Below are positions 24,401 through 37,000 of a stretch of 64,000 nt of DNA, piece by piece; within the stretch, counting starts at the first letter, position 1, and every line of letters starts with the position of its first letter. Position numbers and translations under genes: made by a program. The stretch is taken from positions 3,534,001 to 3,598,000 of the forward strand of contig NC_052395.1 in assembly GCF_009389715.1 (NCBI RefSeq), read 5' to 3'. Source of the DNA: Phoenix dactylifera (Eukaryota; Streptophyta; Magnoliopsida; Arecales; Arecaceae). Below the pieces are notes generated by a model. That model did no database searches. It was not told where the DNA came from and worked only from the letters and a program-made list of their open reading frames with translations.

Positions 24401-27400
24401 CAGTTCTTAGATTCAATTCAAGATAGAAGTAGAACCAGTCAAAATGAATCCGAATCAAGCAGAACCGCCTGGTTTTGGATGATACTAAACCAGTTTGACT
24501 GGGTTGTACTAATCCCATCTATAAAACTCCCCCCTCCCCCATGGATCCCGATCTCGACCCCTTTCTCTCCTTTTCTCCCTCCCTCTCTCTCTCTCTCTCC
24601 AACGGCCATGTCGAATGATCTCACGAGCTCCTTCCACCACCTCCACTAGCTCCAACTCCCACTCTATTGATGACCCTTGCCTCAAGGCCCTTAACGCCAT
24701 CCTGCAGCTCAAATCCACCACCATGCAGCCACGAGACCCTCTACCACATTCACCACCACCATCTATGACAACAGCCACCGGTAGAACCGGGACTCTTGTG
24801 CCTCCCTCCATCCCCTGCCCCTCTTTCTAGATTTAGGGTTTCACTATGAAACCCTAGATTGGGTGAACCCGATACTTGGCACTAGGATACATACCGTGTG
24901 TTGGTATGGTATAATATAGTATCATACCAACTCAATAGTGACCAATATGGGCCACGATACCAGTTCGGCCAACCTTGATGGCAAGTTTGGCATGTTGAGT
25001 ACAACCTTTAGTCACTAATAGTGATGGTTGACTTGAACAAATTAATTGCTACTCTAGACAAATTGAGGAAAAGAAATAACATAAATATCCTTTAATTCAC
25101 ACTCATTCATAAGCTTTCTTCCTCATTTAGGGGAAAAAAAGAATATGGAGAGCTTTGAAAGCATTCACAAATAAGACTAAGCAAAATTACAGAATGAATT
25201 GCCTTGGTCTACATAACAAAAGAGAATTGTATGTATGACAAAAAGAATACTGTCACAAATATTAACTTAATAAATGACTTACTTTTGAGGCATCAAGAAC
25301 CATCAACACAATGTCCGATGACTTCGCAACAGCAATAACCTGAAAAGGTAAACTACTAATTACATCCCATTTTCCTAAGCTTAGAAAAATCAACAGAAAA
25401 ATAGCATCTTATTTAATTGAAAGAAAAAAAACTAGTTAACTGTCCAAATGAAATTTGCAAAACATCACTCATTTACTCCTTTTCAAACTATTGATGGCTA
25501 TTTATTTCATTGATCCAAAAGATGATCGAGTTGTCAGCAGCATGGCTTTCATGACATGCACTCTGTAAGTGGAGTTTAGAATTGTTGCTAAAAATCAAAG
25601 GAAAAAGACATATTGAAAAGCACACAGAGAACTCACACAAAGAAATAGGTGCAGGGAATTTTTGTAGTATCAATAGGTAAATTCAAAGGCTGAACTTTCA
25701 GTTTATTACTGTTGCACAAATTTAAGTATGATTCAGGTGCAGTATACAACCACATCCTGCATAAGTGGAGCAGATGAACAGTAGGCCTTTTACCTTATCA
25801 ACTTGCAGCAAGAGTTAATGGGGTCATCTAAGTTTTGCAAAAAAGTTCTTAGGATATACTTTGACATATTAGTATTTTTCTTTGGCAGACGGAAATCTTG
25901 GAGGGACAGTAAACACAATGATCAAGTTGTTCATTAATGTGCACTGCAAAATTAACTTCTCTAAGCCACTGATAAGGGACAGATGGTCTTTTTCATAGTC
26001 ATATAGGCAAATAGGTTCTATACCCAAAGAAAAAGTGAAGAACAACAGGTATGATGTAATTAGGAGTAATCAATACAGAAGTGAAAAAAGGTAAACAGGT
26101 CTTTTAACAATTTTAATATAGTTGGGATCGTATAGTAAGTTGCAGGTATAAAAACTTACAAGCATTGTACTCCATCAAACCTCTACTGTAGTTTTCTTGG
26201 CAAACTGTTAGGGATATTAACGCTTCCTCCAATTTAACTTATCGAAGATGAAAAAATATGAATGGAAAAACAGCCTGTATTGCTAGGTTATGGAAAATAA
26301 AATAAAGCAATTTAGGCAATATACATAAGTAGCAATACCTGCCTACCACGACCCTTGCCTTCTGAAGCCCCTTCAATGATTCCAGGAAGGTCAAGAAGCT
26401 GAATTTTGGCATCATTGTAGTGAATAATCCCAGGGATACAAGTAAGTGTCGTGAACTCATATGATGCAGCTTCAGAGTGTGTTCCTGTTAGTAGAGTTAA
26501 AAGTGTTGACTTGCCCACGCTGTCAACAAGAAAGACATATAAATGAATAGTTTACACTTAGAAGTCATAATACATTAAAAATAACATTATTTTGGCATTT
26601 AAGGTTTTTATATCTAACCTTTTATAAAGAAATGGATGACAAGCCAAGAGAAAGAAAAGCATAACCAAGTAAAGATGAAATACAAGATAATATAGTTAAA
26701 TTATTGCAATGTCACTCTCTTTAGGGTGGATTGTTTTGATAGTTAGTCACTGATATTCTCATCAGAAATCTTGTATCTCAGGTGTTGATGATGCTTGTAC
26801 AGTCTCTACTTGTTTTCAAGGGGACAATGGAAAGATCGGCAGCAGCACAAAACCTTAAGGCAATGCAATTGGAACCATATACTCATGGTCATAACCAACA
26901 AGAGTTACTCAACTATTTGATGCCACTTTGACAAAATAAATATTTCATACTTGTTCCTATCCTGGACTAGATCAGCTATCAACAAAAAGTTTCTTATACT
27001 GTTCTTACAACTTCCAAGCAGATTTGCTTAAATATTCCCCTCCTCTAGCTGACTCTTGCATTTAAAGAAAACCCCTTCTTTGAGAGTGCCCATTTGTCTC
27101 AAGAATTTAAATCACTTTCAGAGGATGTTCCAATCCATCTGTGGGACACAATATTTCAGCCCTTTTATTTTGTTCTTCACTGGATAGAAACCAAAATCAA
27201 ATACTACCAATTATTAAGTGTTTGCATTTTGAGTCATGGGTACAAGTATGTCTAAAACACTTGCACATCTCGCACATGTCCTACCATAACGACATATCAA
27301 CTATAAGTACATTGTATGTCAAATTAACAATATTGAAATGATGAATTATGTTTGATTGAAATAATTTGGTCAATCTAATATGAATATCTAATAACTAATA

Positions 27401-30366
27401 ATATCTCCTTTCCGACCTGACCATTAGTGATTTAAGTCACAAGCACTTTGCACATCAATGGTGTAAGCATATATTTTAAATTTATAATTTCATGGGTCCA
27501 GGAGAGCAGGGATAGAAATAGAGTTTCTACAGACCACATATTCATGCATATATACATTATGAATTGTATTGCAGTGCATGTTGTATTTATAGCTAGAGAT
27601 ACATGCAGCTTATATTACAAACACCATTTATTACAAACTCCAATGCATGCACCTCATCAATCATCCACCTACGTGTTAAATGATCTTACAGCACCAAAAG
27701 TCTCAGTTTAAACTCAGCATGCAGTGGTTCTGAAAATGAAGTCTTGTGCCAACTTAATCAAGTGCATAGCAGGTATTCAAGACACAAGGTCAAAATAACA
27801 AACAAGAAAGACTATGAGCATTTCAAAAAAGTTAAAGTTTCCCAATTGATTCAGTAGTGAACTTACTTTTAATTGTTCTCAGAAAAAGCATAGAAGTCAA
27901 TGGACACAGGAATTGACAAACCTTGGAAATCCAATCAATGCAACACGACCATGGCCATACTTTGTCACTTCAAAACCCTCTCCAGATCCACTAGAACCCT
28001 GATTGACATACATTTAAGGTTTAAGGTGATACCCGATATGAACTCAACAAACATAAACAGGAGAAGAAGCATGTAAAACAATATAAGTAATATGTTTGCA
28101 AACATAAGTAGTATACACAAATAAATCTAAACCATAGCCCAAAAAGGCCATCAATCCCCTATAATGATACCAAAGCCAAAAAAATAACCACCTTAATTAC
28201 ATTACTAGGAAAAACATCAAATCCCAAGAAGAGGCACCATGAAGTACGTACTAGTTATTACCAGTTTGGTTAACTAAAGCACATAAATGTAGTTAGGTCA
28301 AACCTATCCAGCTGAGCAGCCCCAAGGGGGTCAGAGAAAACAGTCCGATAATAACTAAGCATACACCATGGAGCACTTCTTCTTGGTGGAGGTGATGGAT
28401 CAGAAAACTTTAAAAGGGTCCATCATCATCCTGTGGAACCCACCACCACACCCTCCATTGTATCACCCACAAGCACGATCTCTAAAACTACCCCATTGAT
28501 ATATTTGTCCCCTATCAAAACTAAATCTTACTCCTACCACCTCATCTATAAAAGCCACTAACAAGCCGACCAAGAAGATTTTTATATCAAAGAGTTCTGC
28601 AGAACAAGTGGACACCCATAGTTTATTTTTACCTACTGTAAACACATTTTTTTATCTTCTGTCATTCAACATAATAACTAAGTCCCTCGTGCATATGAGG
28701 GTTATGAAGAAAAAGGGAAAAGAGCTTAGAAAAATCAATTACCATACACAGGGTAGCAGTTTAAAAGAATAATATAGATGTACAAAAAGAAACAAAAATC
28801 AATTGTTCAGCCACTTAACAAAATGTTCATGACTGTAAGTTCAAAGAGTTTAAAAAACACTAGCGATGGCCAAGCACAAAAGCAATTACAAAAGGTCACT
28901 ATAATGAATGCAAGTCATAAATACCTTATGGTTATGAAATAGAGTATTACATATCGTACAGCAATTCTTGCACAGAAACAACCAGCAAACATTTTGTCTA
29001 TGGATATGTACCTTAGCTAGGAAAGGGAAAGATATATACCTTTGGAGGCTCCAACAACTGTGTTCTTAATTTTGCTATCTTTGCCTTCAGTTGCCCAAGA
29101 TGATACTCTATATAGAAGGGGAGAAAAAGAAAGAAAGTTAGTTGATCAGTTGCCATATAAAATTTTTGCAAGAGATAAAGTTTGAAAATAATAAAAAAAA
29201 AAATCTTAAACCATAACAAACATTATACATGTATGCGTAATAGTACTTTATCTAGGATAAATCAATAGTACAAGATAAAAATGTTATATAAGCCTACATT
29301 AAATCACTAGAAGAATGAAAAGTCGGTAAGATAATTTGCATAAACTCAATCAAGGCAAGGACATAATTCTTTTAAATGTTGAAGACAAGGTAACTACTGA
29401 ATCAGGGGAGATTAGTATCGGAATCCAAAGAATGCATATGAATGCTTCCCCACAGGAAACAAGGAAGATGGTTTGACAACCATTACTTCAAAGGGTTAGC
29501 CCAGCTCATTTGCATTCATGTCGTATTTATGAAATTGATCAAGGAACCAAAATCTAATGAACTCAATCAACGCCTCATTTTTGCCATGGCTGAAATGACC
29601 CATTGGTTTGAGATGCAACTGTACTGTGCTAGTGCCTGGCCAACATGCCACCAGCCCACAAACCTAATCCTTGATCCAGATACATGATTTGTTTACTTTT
29701 AGTATTTCTTGCAGCTTTTATCTAATAGTCCTAGAAAGAGAATACTAATATTTAGAAGAAAAATAAAGCAAGCATGAATACAAACTCTCATGCACAATAA
29801 TCAAGCTGATCTCTAAACACATCTTCATCTGTTGACTACCAAAAATTTTTGAATATATCAAACCAGACATCTTGTTTACCAGGGCTATCCAGTCGAGTCC
29901 TTGCATAATGTTTAATTACAACATCATATATGCATTTATGCAGTGCCAAAGCTTAGGGTCATAATAATCCTCAAATTTTGTTTTTGTATCCATATATGTA
30001 TTTTCCTAGAACAATTTGAATTTATTCACCACAAATTGATAATTCCAACATTGCAAAGACAATATATAACTAAGGGGAAATCAAATGCAGTAATGAACAA
30101 CATTATTCATATACAATAAGTGATGGAAGAACTGAATGATATCATTGTATAATATGGACACGGCCACTTACCAGAAACCTAAGGCGTATTAGCTATGCAT
30201 CTATAACTGATCATAAACTTAATAAATATTCTTTATATCATGAAACTGTGATATGAATGCGTTAGAATTAAAAATCATAACAGATGTGAAGAGAACCTGT
30301 AGCTTTATTTTTTTGTGTCCGTGCCATCTCAGCCTCAATCTCCTTAATCTTCTCAATAATACCCAT
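18414..30366 (-). CDS. Developmentally regulated GTP-binding protein, DRG2 subfamily
   Basis: Eleven coding exons join in frame to 399 aa, the usual length for the plant family: 30297-30366, 29040-29107, 27922-27998, 26339-26519, 25283-25339, 23273-23347, 21834-21953, 19365-19535, 19038-19151, 18760-18930 and 18414-18509. The N-terminal helical part starts [19 protein letters not shown]1 is GFPSVGKST (about 69-77), split by an intron after the Ser; the switch region [16 protein letters not shown] follows; G3 is DLPG (115-118) and G4 NKID (246-249). A C-terminal TGS domain (about 291-367) and a basic tail end the protein. [15 protein letters not shown] and [12 protein letters not shown] place it with DRG2 rather than DRG1. 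DRGs are cytosolic TRAFAC GTPases linked to translating ribosomes and partnered by DFRP proteins. Nine of ten coding introns are GT-AG; the one after exon 8 starts GC. Introns contain several transposon fragments. Confidence 0.95.
19152..19364 (-). other. GC-AG intron of the DRG gene
   Basis: Exon 8 ends with codons for CNLK and is followed on the minus strand by AAG|GCAAGT, the strong consensus for U2-type GC-AG introns. The acceptor is ATATTACAG before the [11 protein letters not shown] exon. The only nearby GT would add four bases and break the frame, so the GC donor is needed to give the conserved protein. Confidence 0.85.
21003..21430. repeat. CCGGT-rich repeat in DRG intron 7
   Basis: About 430 bp dominated by permutations of ACCGGT, GGTACC and CCGGTTCGG, including two tandem copies of a block beginning aaggatcgccgaaccggta about 76 bp apart. 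The ends are inverted-complement-like (aaggatcgccgaacc at the left, ggttcagcattcctt at the right). It is far more GC-rich than the surrounding intron and has no convincing reading frame. It looks like a foldback or MITE-type element of a family also present at 24.3-25.0, 58.4 and 59.8 kb. Confidence 0.6.
24310..24985. mobile_element. Composite insertion in DRG intron 5 carrying a gene-like segment
   Basis: The left part (cgccgaaccatgctgaa...ggttgg) and right part (gataccagttcggccaacc) belong to the CCGGT/GGTAC family. Between them, at about 24530-24840, is a GC-rich, CT-repeat-preceded segment that reads like coding sequence, with [20 protein letters not shown] in one plus frame at about 24650-24710 and an ATG at 24609 in another frame. 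I do not recognise the source protein. The arrangement resembles capture of a gene fragment by a transposon; it could also be chance low-complexity sequence. Confidence 0.4.
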
Positions 30367-30773
30367 CTTTTTTTGACTGAATATAGCACCTGCGCTGCAA
30401 TTTTTTTCTTAAAAAAAAGTCTCAGTTTTGCCTCCCAATTGCAAAAACAAAAAGCACTAGCATGACAATTTTGCATGGAAAAACATTATGAGGATAATTT
30501 CAACCACAAAAGTGATCCCAATGGTCTAATTCTAGAAAAGCCTAACAAAATGACCAAAATAACAAGAAAGAATAAATTCTCTCACATACATACACATTTA
30601 AACATGCATAAAGCAAAAGCCACCAGCTCAGAGCTCAGAAAACTTTGCATGAGCAAGTAAATGGAATCATACCAAGGCTGATGTAAACAATTCTACTCTC
30701 AGTACCAATGTTTTGCTTCATTACCAACAAACCACTTAAATATGGAAATAAATCAAAATAAATAATCAAAAGA

Positions 30774-31086
30774 CTAAGATGCCATTTGGCATCAGTTTTA
30801 TTTTTTCTATTTTCAAAATAGAAAAAAAGCAATCCTATTTCTATTTTTTATTTTTAAAAAATATAAACATATTCGGTATTATTAGTTAGTTTTCAAAAAC
30901 AAGCATGGTAATCATTGTGGAGACTATAGTAGTTGCAGCAAAGGCAATTGGCAGTGATGGAGTTGATGGCAGGTCTGGTGGCAATACAACAAAGATGACA
31001 ATGATGGCAAATTCAGCCAAAATGAACTAGCTTTGATTTTTAAAAATAAAAAACAAGAAATAAAAATGATACCAACTAGGTCCTAA
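30774..31086. mobile_element. Possible MITE in the 5' UTR intron of the DRG gene
   Basis: A non-coding block of about 310 bp. Its ends are roughly inverted complements (actaagatgccatttggcatcagttttatt versus aaaaatgataccaactaggtcctaag). No target duplication was identified, so the boundaries are approximate. Confidence 0.35.
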
Positions 31087-31818
31087 GAAAATCAAATATT
31101 GTAGGAATTGCTCGCCATTTTTTCCAACAAAAATAAAAAAATTCTAGGCTTAATGATCCAAATACCACCAGCAAGCACTCTGCCCACCAATCGTACCTCA
31201 GGACCCAATCATCTAACCCATTCAGCTCTTTTCTCACCTGCCTCGGTTATTTCAACTCACAAAGATACCATCTTGCCTTTCCAACCTCTTAGGTTACAGC
31301 ATTGTTTAGTCCTCTCCAACCATTACTGCTCCTAATTACTGTAAGTTCCCAAGAACTTCCTTTCTAAGCCCACTCATTTCTCGTCCTTTCGTCCTTTCCT
31401 TTCCCTTCCTTCCCCCGCCCAACAACCAAGCAAGATGGCATGAAGACTCTCTATGGACAGTACCCATGTTCTTGATAGATCTAGATACCAATTCTACTAT
31501 CAGCGACAAAAGAACAATCGATTACAGATCATCGAGGTTTTTTCTTTGGCATAATTAAAACTAGCAACCAGTGATATGAGAAAAATTAAGACGCGAATCG
31601 AATCAAATTTTGTGTTTTTCTACAACACAACAATCTGAATTCAAGAAAATAAATCAAGAAAACCAAGAAACTTATGGTATACGAATATCAACAGGATCTG
31701 AATTCAAGAAACAATTAAAGAAAGAAATGATCGTCGCGTTGCTGATTTCTTGATTCCAAGGAGAAAGATTGCGGAAGAAAGAGATAGGAACGCGGATAAA
31801 CCCTAGGATTTGGCTTAC

Positions 31819-31890
31819 CAGGAGGAGAGAAAGAAGAGATCACTGGTCCGAGGGCGCGAGGAGGTATCGAGAGTGAGGATCGGAGACGCT
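31819..31890 (-). promoter_or_regulatory. Non-coding first exon and promoter-proximal region of the DRG gene
   Basis: On the minus strand a purine/pyrimidine-rich leader ends with CTCCTG|GTAAGCC, a good donor at 31819/31818. The acceptor for this leader intron is one of the CAG sites just before the start codon near 30375-30400. The upstream boundary (transcription start) is not determined; the GC-rich stretch to about 31930 is the probable core promoter area. Confidence 0.5.
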
Positions 31891-31943
31891 GCCGCTCGAC
31901 GAGTCCGCGCGATAACTCTCCGGAGAGGCGGAGATAGTTAATG

Positions 31944-32440
31944 TTACAAAAGCAGCGAACCTAATCCGAACATCCACGAATCTCGAGGCCTTGAGGTTTT
32001 GGTAATCGGCGAAGCTGGAGCAAATGGGCCGGCGTGGGAACGACCCTTTTTTTCATCAGACCCGACCCAACTCAATAAGCTAGATGGATCCCGGCTTACC
32101 CACCAAACGTCCCAAAACTGGTCAGAAATAGCCTTATTCAGAAAAGTCCAAAAAGTAAATTTATTTGAAAATTCTATTTTATTAATTTTTTTGATGGAAT
32201 GCAGAGAAAGTAAGATACTTTCCTCACTCAATTTAATTAATTTGAAGTAAGTACATGTACAAAAGAAAAGAATATTTGAAGAGATACAAGGGAAGAGAAA
32301 AAAAATAAAAGTGAAGCTAAAGAAGAGATGCAAGTCTAAATTTGATGTTGTTCCCAAAGATGAAAAGAGTGGAGGATCCTTTGAAGAAGAAAGGAATTTT
32401 TTTTTGTTTCGTTCGAGCCAAATATGTCAAAACATAGACA
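31944..32440. other. DRG upstream intergenic DNA
   Basis: No gene was recognised. The 137-codon minus-strand open frame at 31944-32357 has no family resemblance and lies in the promoter region of the DRG gene. Confidence 0.35.
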
Positions 32441-32860
32441 TCAGCAACTGATTCCATGCTCTTCTTAAGGTTGATTTAATATACCTCTTCTTCCAAGATG
32501 TCCATAAAGAGTGAAGATTAGGTAGTCATCCTCTAACATTTAGTCAAAATTTTAAAGTAGTCATCCAGATACTCCTAGTGAATGGGTATCTAAAGAAAAA
32601 ATGAGAATTAGGTTCCATATTACAACCACAAAGAGGACAACCTGTACTCACAACCCATCCATTTTGGCAAGGACCTCGCCTGTATGAAGTTTGTGCTTCA
32701 AAGCAAGCCAAAGAAATACCTTTACCTTCTCTGGCATTGCTGCCTTCTAGATGACTTTATAATAAGGGCAAACAAGTCCACCGCTATTTAGAAATCTATA
32801 GTAAGAGTCAATTGTGAAATTGTCCTTATAATGAATTTCAAATCGTCATGAAAATTAATG
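32440..32860 (-). pseudogene. LINE fragment (reverse-transcriptase zinc-binding region)
   Basis: Minus-strand translation around 32600-32760 gives PEKVKVFLWLALKHKLHTG followed by VLAKMDG, the zf-RVT pattern found C-terminal to plant LINE reverse transcriptases, interrupted by stop codons. It is a decayed fragment. Confidence 0.5.
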
Positions 32861-34063
32861 CACTCATTTATTCTTCCTACTTATTCCTTTAATCGAAGCC
32901 CAACAGAGAACTTCTCCCATGAACTTGACTATCCCTTCTATAATGGAGAGGATAATTATCCAAAAGTTATCCCATCTACAAAATACGGTTCGTTGGGTTT
33001 GAATGGTCATGATCCATTTGTTTCTCTATTTAAATTGGAATTGAGTTATTTGATGCTTCGTTGGGCAATTCATAACTATTGCATGGTCAAGTTTCAAGTG
33101 GTTAAGTCGATTTTTGTTGAAGGGTTATGTTTTTATATTTTGGAAGAGCCAAGTAGACTCACCTTTGGAAGCTACTCCAAGTTTTTGTTTAGCGAGCGCA
33201 TGATACAATTCGGAGGCACACCAAGCACCCAAGGCAACAACTTCTAACCCTTAGGGTGAACCCTAGACCAAGGCATGGACGAACCATGGCAACCCATATA
33301 AGATGAGATACATGCAGGAATTGCATCGGTACCCTCATGGTCACAAGATCCCTGTCAATCTTTTTTCATATTATTGTCCAAAAAAAAGAAAAAATCATTT
33401 TCAAATTAGACAAGATCAGCAACCATATCCCACCATTGACATATAGATTATTCCGAAGTTCCTCATCATGATCCTAAGTATGTTGCTTCCAACTCCAGCA
33501 AACTAGCCAAAGCAGCCTTGCTTTCGCAGAAGACTTCACAACAAATACCTATTTTTTCTTTGGTACATCGGCTGCTCGCACCGATCTCACATGAGCACAA
33601 TCAATTACATCACTATCAAAACAACAAACACTCCGTAAGGTGAGAGTAGTTAAAATAGCCACCATACTGAGCCCAAAAACACCTTTAAGCATGAACTTTT
33701 GATCGTCAAGAGAATTTCAACTTCTTAAGAGTTTGTACATGATGCAGCAATCTAGATCCTAATAAAACAGGATATCATTGACTGTTCACAGTACAACCAA
33801 TTGTTTTCCAGAGAAACCTAGAAAGGCCAAGACAGATGAATTTACCATTTCTTTTCTCCCCCTCTCTCTCTTTTTTTATTTTTCACTTGATTGCCTCGAG
33901 ATGAAACCTGGCAAGAATTAGTACTATGTTATGCATTTTTTTTTTCCATCAGTCACAGCTGCACTCCTGCTCTCCCTAACCTTTCCCTCAGCATCTTCAC
34001 TCCCATGTATCTGGACATCAGAAATAATAGAATCAATCAGTAGGGGAACAACTATGGAGAGAA
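32861..34063. other. Intergenic DNA downstream of the HOTHEAD-like gene
   Basis: A 129-codon plus-strand open frame at 32858-33247 is not recognisable. The part nearest 34063 is probably the 3' UTR of the HOTHEAD-like gene. Nothing else was seen. Confidence 0.35.
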
Positions 34064-37000
34064 TTAAGTGTACTTGTTCATCATTTGTGATGCTAATATA
34101 TACCTTCCCAGCATCATGACAGTTGCCTGAGGGTTAGTCCCAGGCGAGTTCACAAATGTCGAGCCGTCGATCACTCGCAGGCCGGCGATGCCAAGAACTC
34201 GGTAGTCACGGTCGACTACCTTCCCCACATGGCATCCGCCATGGTAGTGCCAGATTGTGATCACTGTATCCCTGCAGAACTGCTCGAGCGATGCAGTATC
34301 ATTGGTGTGTTTGGGAATCAAGTTCACATTTGCCTTCACGCTTATATTCAGCAACCTTTCCATGGAGTAGAAGTGGTCGTCGGAAAGGTTAGCAAATTGC
34401 CTCGTCTGCACAATTTTCCCGATCATCCTGATCCCGTAGACGCAGCGTTGGAGGTCGTACGGGTGGCTGAAGTAGTTGAAGGTGACGGATGGGTTGTTGT
34501 CGGCGTTCGTGTCGGCGAGGTTGAGTTCGCCGGTGGAGAGCGGGCCGTCAATTTTCTCGAGTATGAAGCCCCCTTGGAAGGCCTCCCGGGGCAGGCTCCC
34601 TTTGCTCCTAGAATACTCCCTGGCCGCCTCCAGGCTTCGTTTCTTCGGAGGGATGGTGGAGAGTTGCCCAATCTGCTGCGGTTTTAAGGTTAAACTGCTG
34701 GTTAGTTTGCAGGAAAGTTGGAAGGAAAAGGATAGCAAGAGATGGATGAAGCAACTTGTGGATGACGTCGGACCTCAGCAGACATGATTCCATGGTGGCA
34801 GCGAATGCTGTCTGATGACTGGCCGAAGCCGCTGCTGGCCTCAATGAACGAACCAATCTTCGTGATCCCTACGGTCTGTATCAGGGACTGCTCCACAGGC
34901 TTCTTGGTGGGTATGAAGATTGAGTTCATGGGGTTGTCCGACATGCCTTTTCCGACATGCCGATTGTCAAACACCGCTGAAATGTTTAGCTTCATGAGAT
35001 CTTCCTTGGGTCCAATTCCACTAAGAAGCAGCAGTTGAGGGCTGCCAAGTGCACCAGAAGACAATAGAATTTCACTGCGCTCCTCGCCATTAAGGACTGC
35101 TTGGTGCTGCAAGCCGTTCTCATCCTTGAAGAGGACTCCCACTGCCTTGGGCTGCTGCCCTGTTCGTTAATTTCATGTTAGAGGATATCCTACGTTTAAT
35201 TTAAAGTAACTGCTGCTTCAGAGAAGATATATAGTTGGGAGACGGCCCTCAGGCCTCTCTCTATACCTTGCGTATCGAAGATAATCTTCTGAGCAGTGGC
35301 ATGAAGCAAGACTTTGAGATTCCGTCGGTTTCCGGCGGCGAGCAGATCGGCAGCGGTGCGTCGGAAGCCATTCTTGTTGAAGATGGTGCCGCCAACCTTG
35401 GTCCCATACAAATGGTCGAAGGTGTATCCATTGAATGGTGACACACCAGCTTCTAGCAGCCCGTTCCTCAGTGCGGTTTGCCATGGTGCGATCTTGGGCC
35501 AGTGGACGATCCTCTTTTCGATCCATGGATATGACTCGTTCACCAGCTCACCATCCCAACCTGCTGCCCTCACATAGCTGTAGAGCCGTATAAAAGCTCA
35601 CCTACTTAGTTTCTTTCTCTAGCTTTCTGAACAAGTGGAAGTTACTAACCTCTCGGAGCATTGAAAGCTAAGGGAAGCAAAGCAACAGAACCAGCTGGAT
35701 TCATTGAGACGTAAAAAGATTCAACTTTCAAAGAAGTAGCGCAAAGGCATGATGCTAGGTCGAGAAGTGAAAAAAGAGAACTCGAGGTTGGTGGGAAGGG
35801 GAGAGGACAATTTGGATCTTGCCGTTCTGGTTCTGCAGCTCAGAAAGGGATTTGTGAGGCCAGCGTCAGCTAGTTTAATTTGTTGCTGAAAATGCTGTGG
35901 ACTCCGTAAAAATAGAATCGAGTGCATGGGCGTAGAAGTACCAGAAGTTTAAAGCTAGGTTGGAAGGAAGAAGCCAGGACATCAAGCCCAACCACCAACA
36001 CTACAACAGTAATGGTATCAGTTTCATTACTTTCATTAGGGGACTGGAAAAAGATGACAGAAAGAGATAACGTGGTCGTTCTCTAAACGGAACGGGCTGG
36101 CCATTTTCCCCATTTAGTGGGATCCTAATAGTCATCAGATGACAAATTTAATAAAAATCAATAACTAGAGAAACAATATCATGCATTCAACATCGATGTG
36201 CATCTCTTTTTCACAATAAATAAAAAGCTAAACATCACTTTCCACTACTACATATACTGCTATATCTTATTGAAGGAAAAACATTCTACGATGTTGTGAA
36301 TATCTATTCCACATCAATTGATTTGTAGAGGTTATTCTTTTTTTGAAACTAGGCTTTAATTATTATCCGTTTCTTATCAAAACCATGAAAGGCCGACAAA
36401 GGAGCTCGAGTTGTTCCAAACCAAAACTATGAGGTTTTCAATGACACGGATTAAAGAAGCTTATCTGAACCTTCGAGGCTTATCGTTTTTGAATTCTTTT
36501 TTTTACAATGAGATGGTTTTTTTTTGCTTCAACTCAGATTTTAACCTAAAACATCTTACCTGAAGAGAGAGATGCCAACTAATTAAACTACCAACTTGGT
36601 TGAATGAAACTTTGTTTGTAATTAGAGATGGCAACAAATCAGGTATCTAAACCCATACTGGGTATAGATCGGTCAAATAAAGCTGCAGTTTTTTTTTAAC
36701 ATACAAATTTTATTTTTTTTTGTCTTAGGAAGAAGATTCATGAAAAGTTATATATATCCAGATCCGATTCAAGATGGATTTTACTCTTACCATATCCGCT
36801 CTAGATTCATTGTAGGTTGGGGCGGGCTGAATAAATCGCGCCCCAAGGTGGTGATGGTCATATTGGAGTCGTTATGTTTGCTTTGTTTTCATTCTCTTTA
36901 CGAATTATGAAGGGAAGCCATCTTTCACTTCAAAAAAAGCTGAGTTACCATCTATTGGCATATTATTCTTGCATTCAAACATGGTGAAGAGATTAAGGAG

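Noticed and set aside
31944-32357. 137-codon minus-strand open frame in the DRG upstream region.
   Set aside because: Not recognisable; mostly low-complexity hydrophobic residues from T-rich DNA.
32858-33247. 129-codon plus-strand open frame next to a LINE fragment.
   Set aside because: No resemblance to LINE or gene families could be established; left unassigned.
34229-34687. 152-codon plus-strand open frame opposite the last HOTHEAD exon.
   Set aside because: Antisense shadow of a GC-rich coding exon whose minus-strand frame is fully explained.
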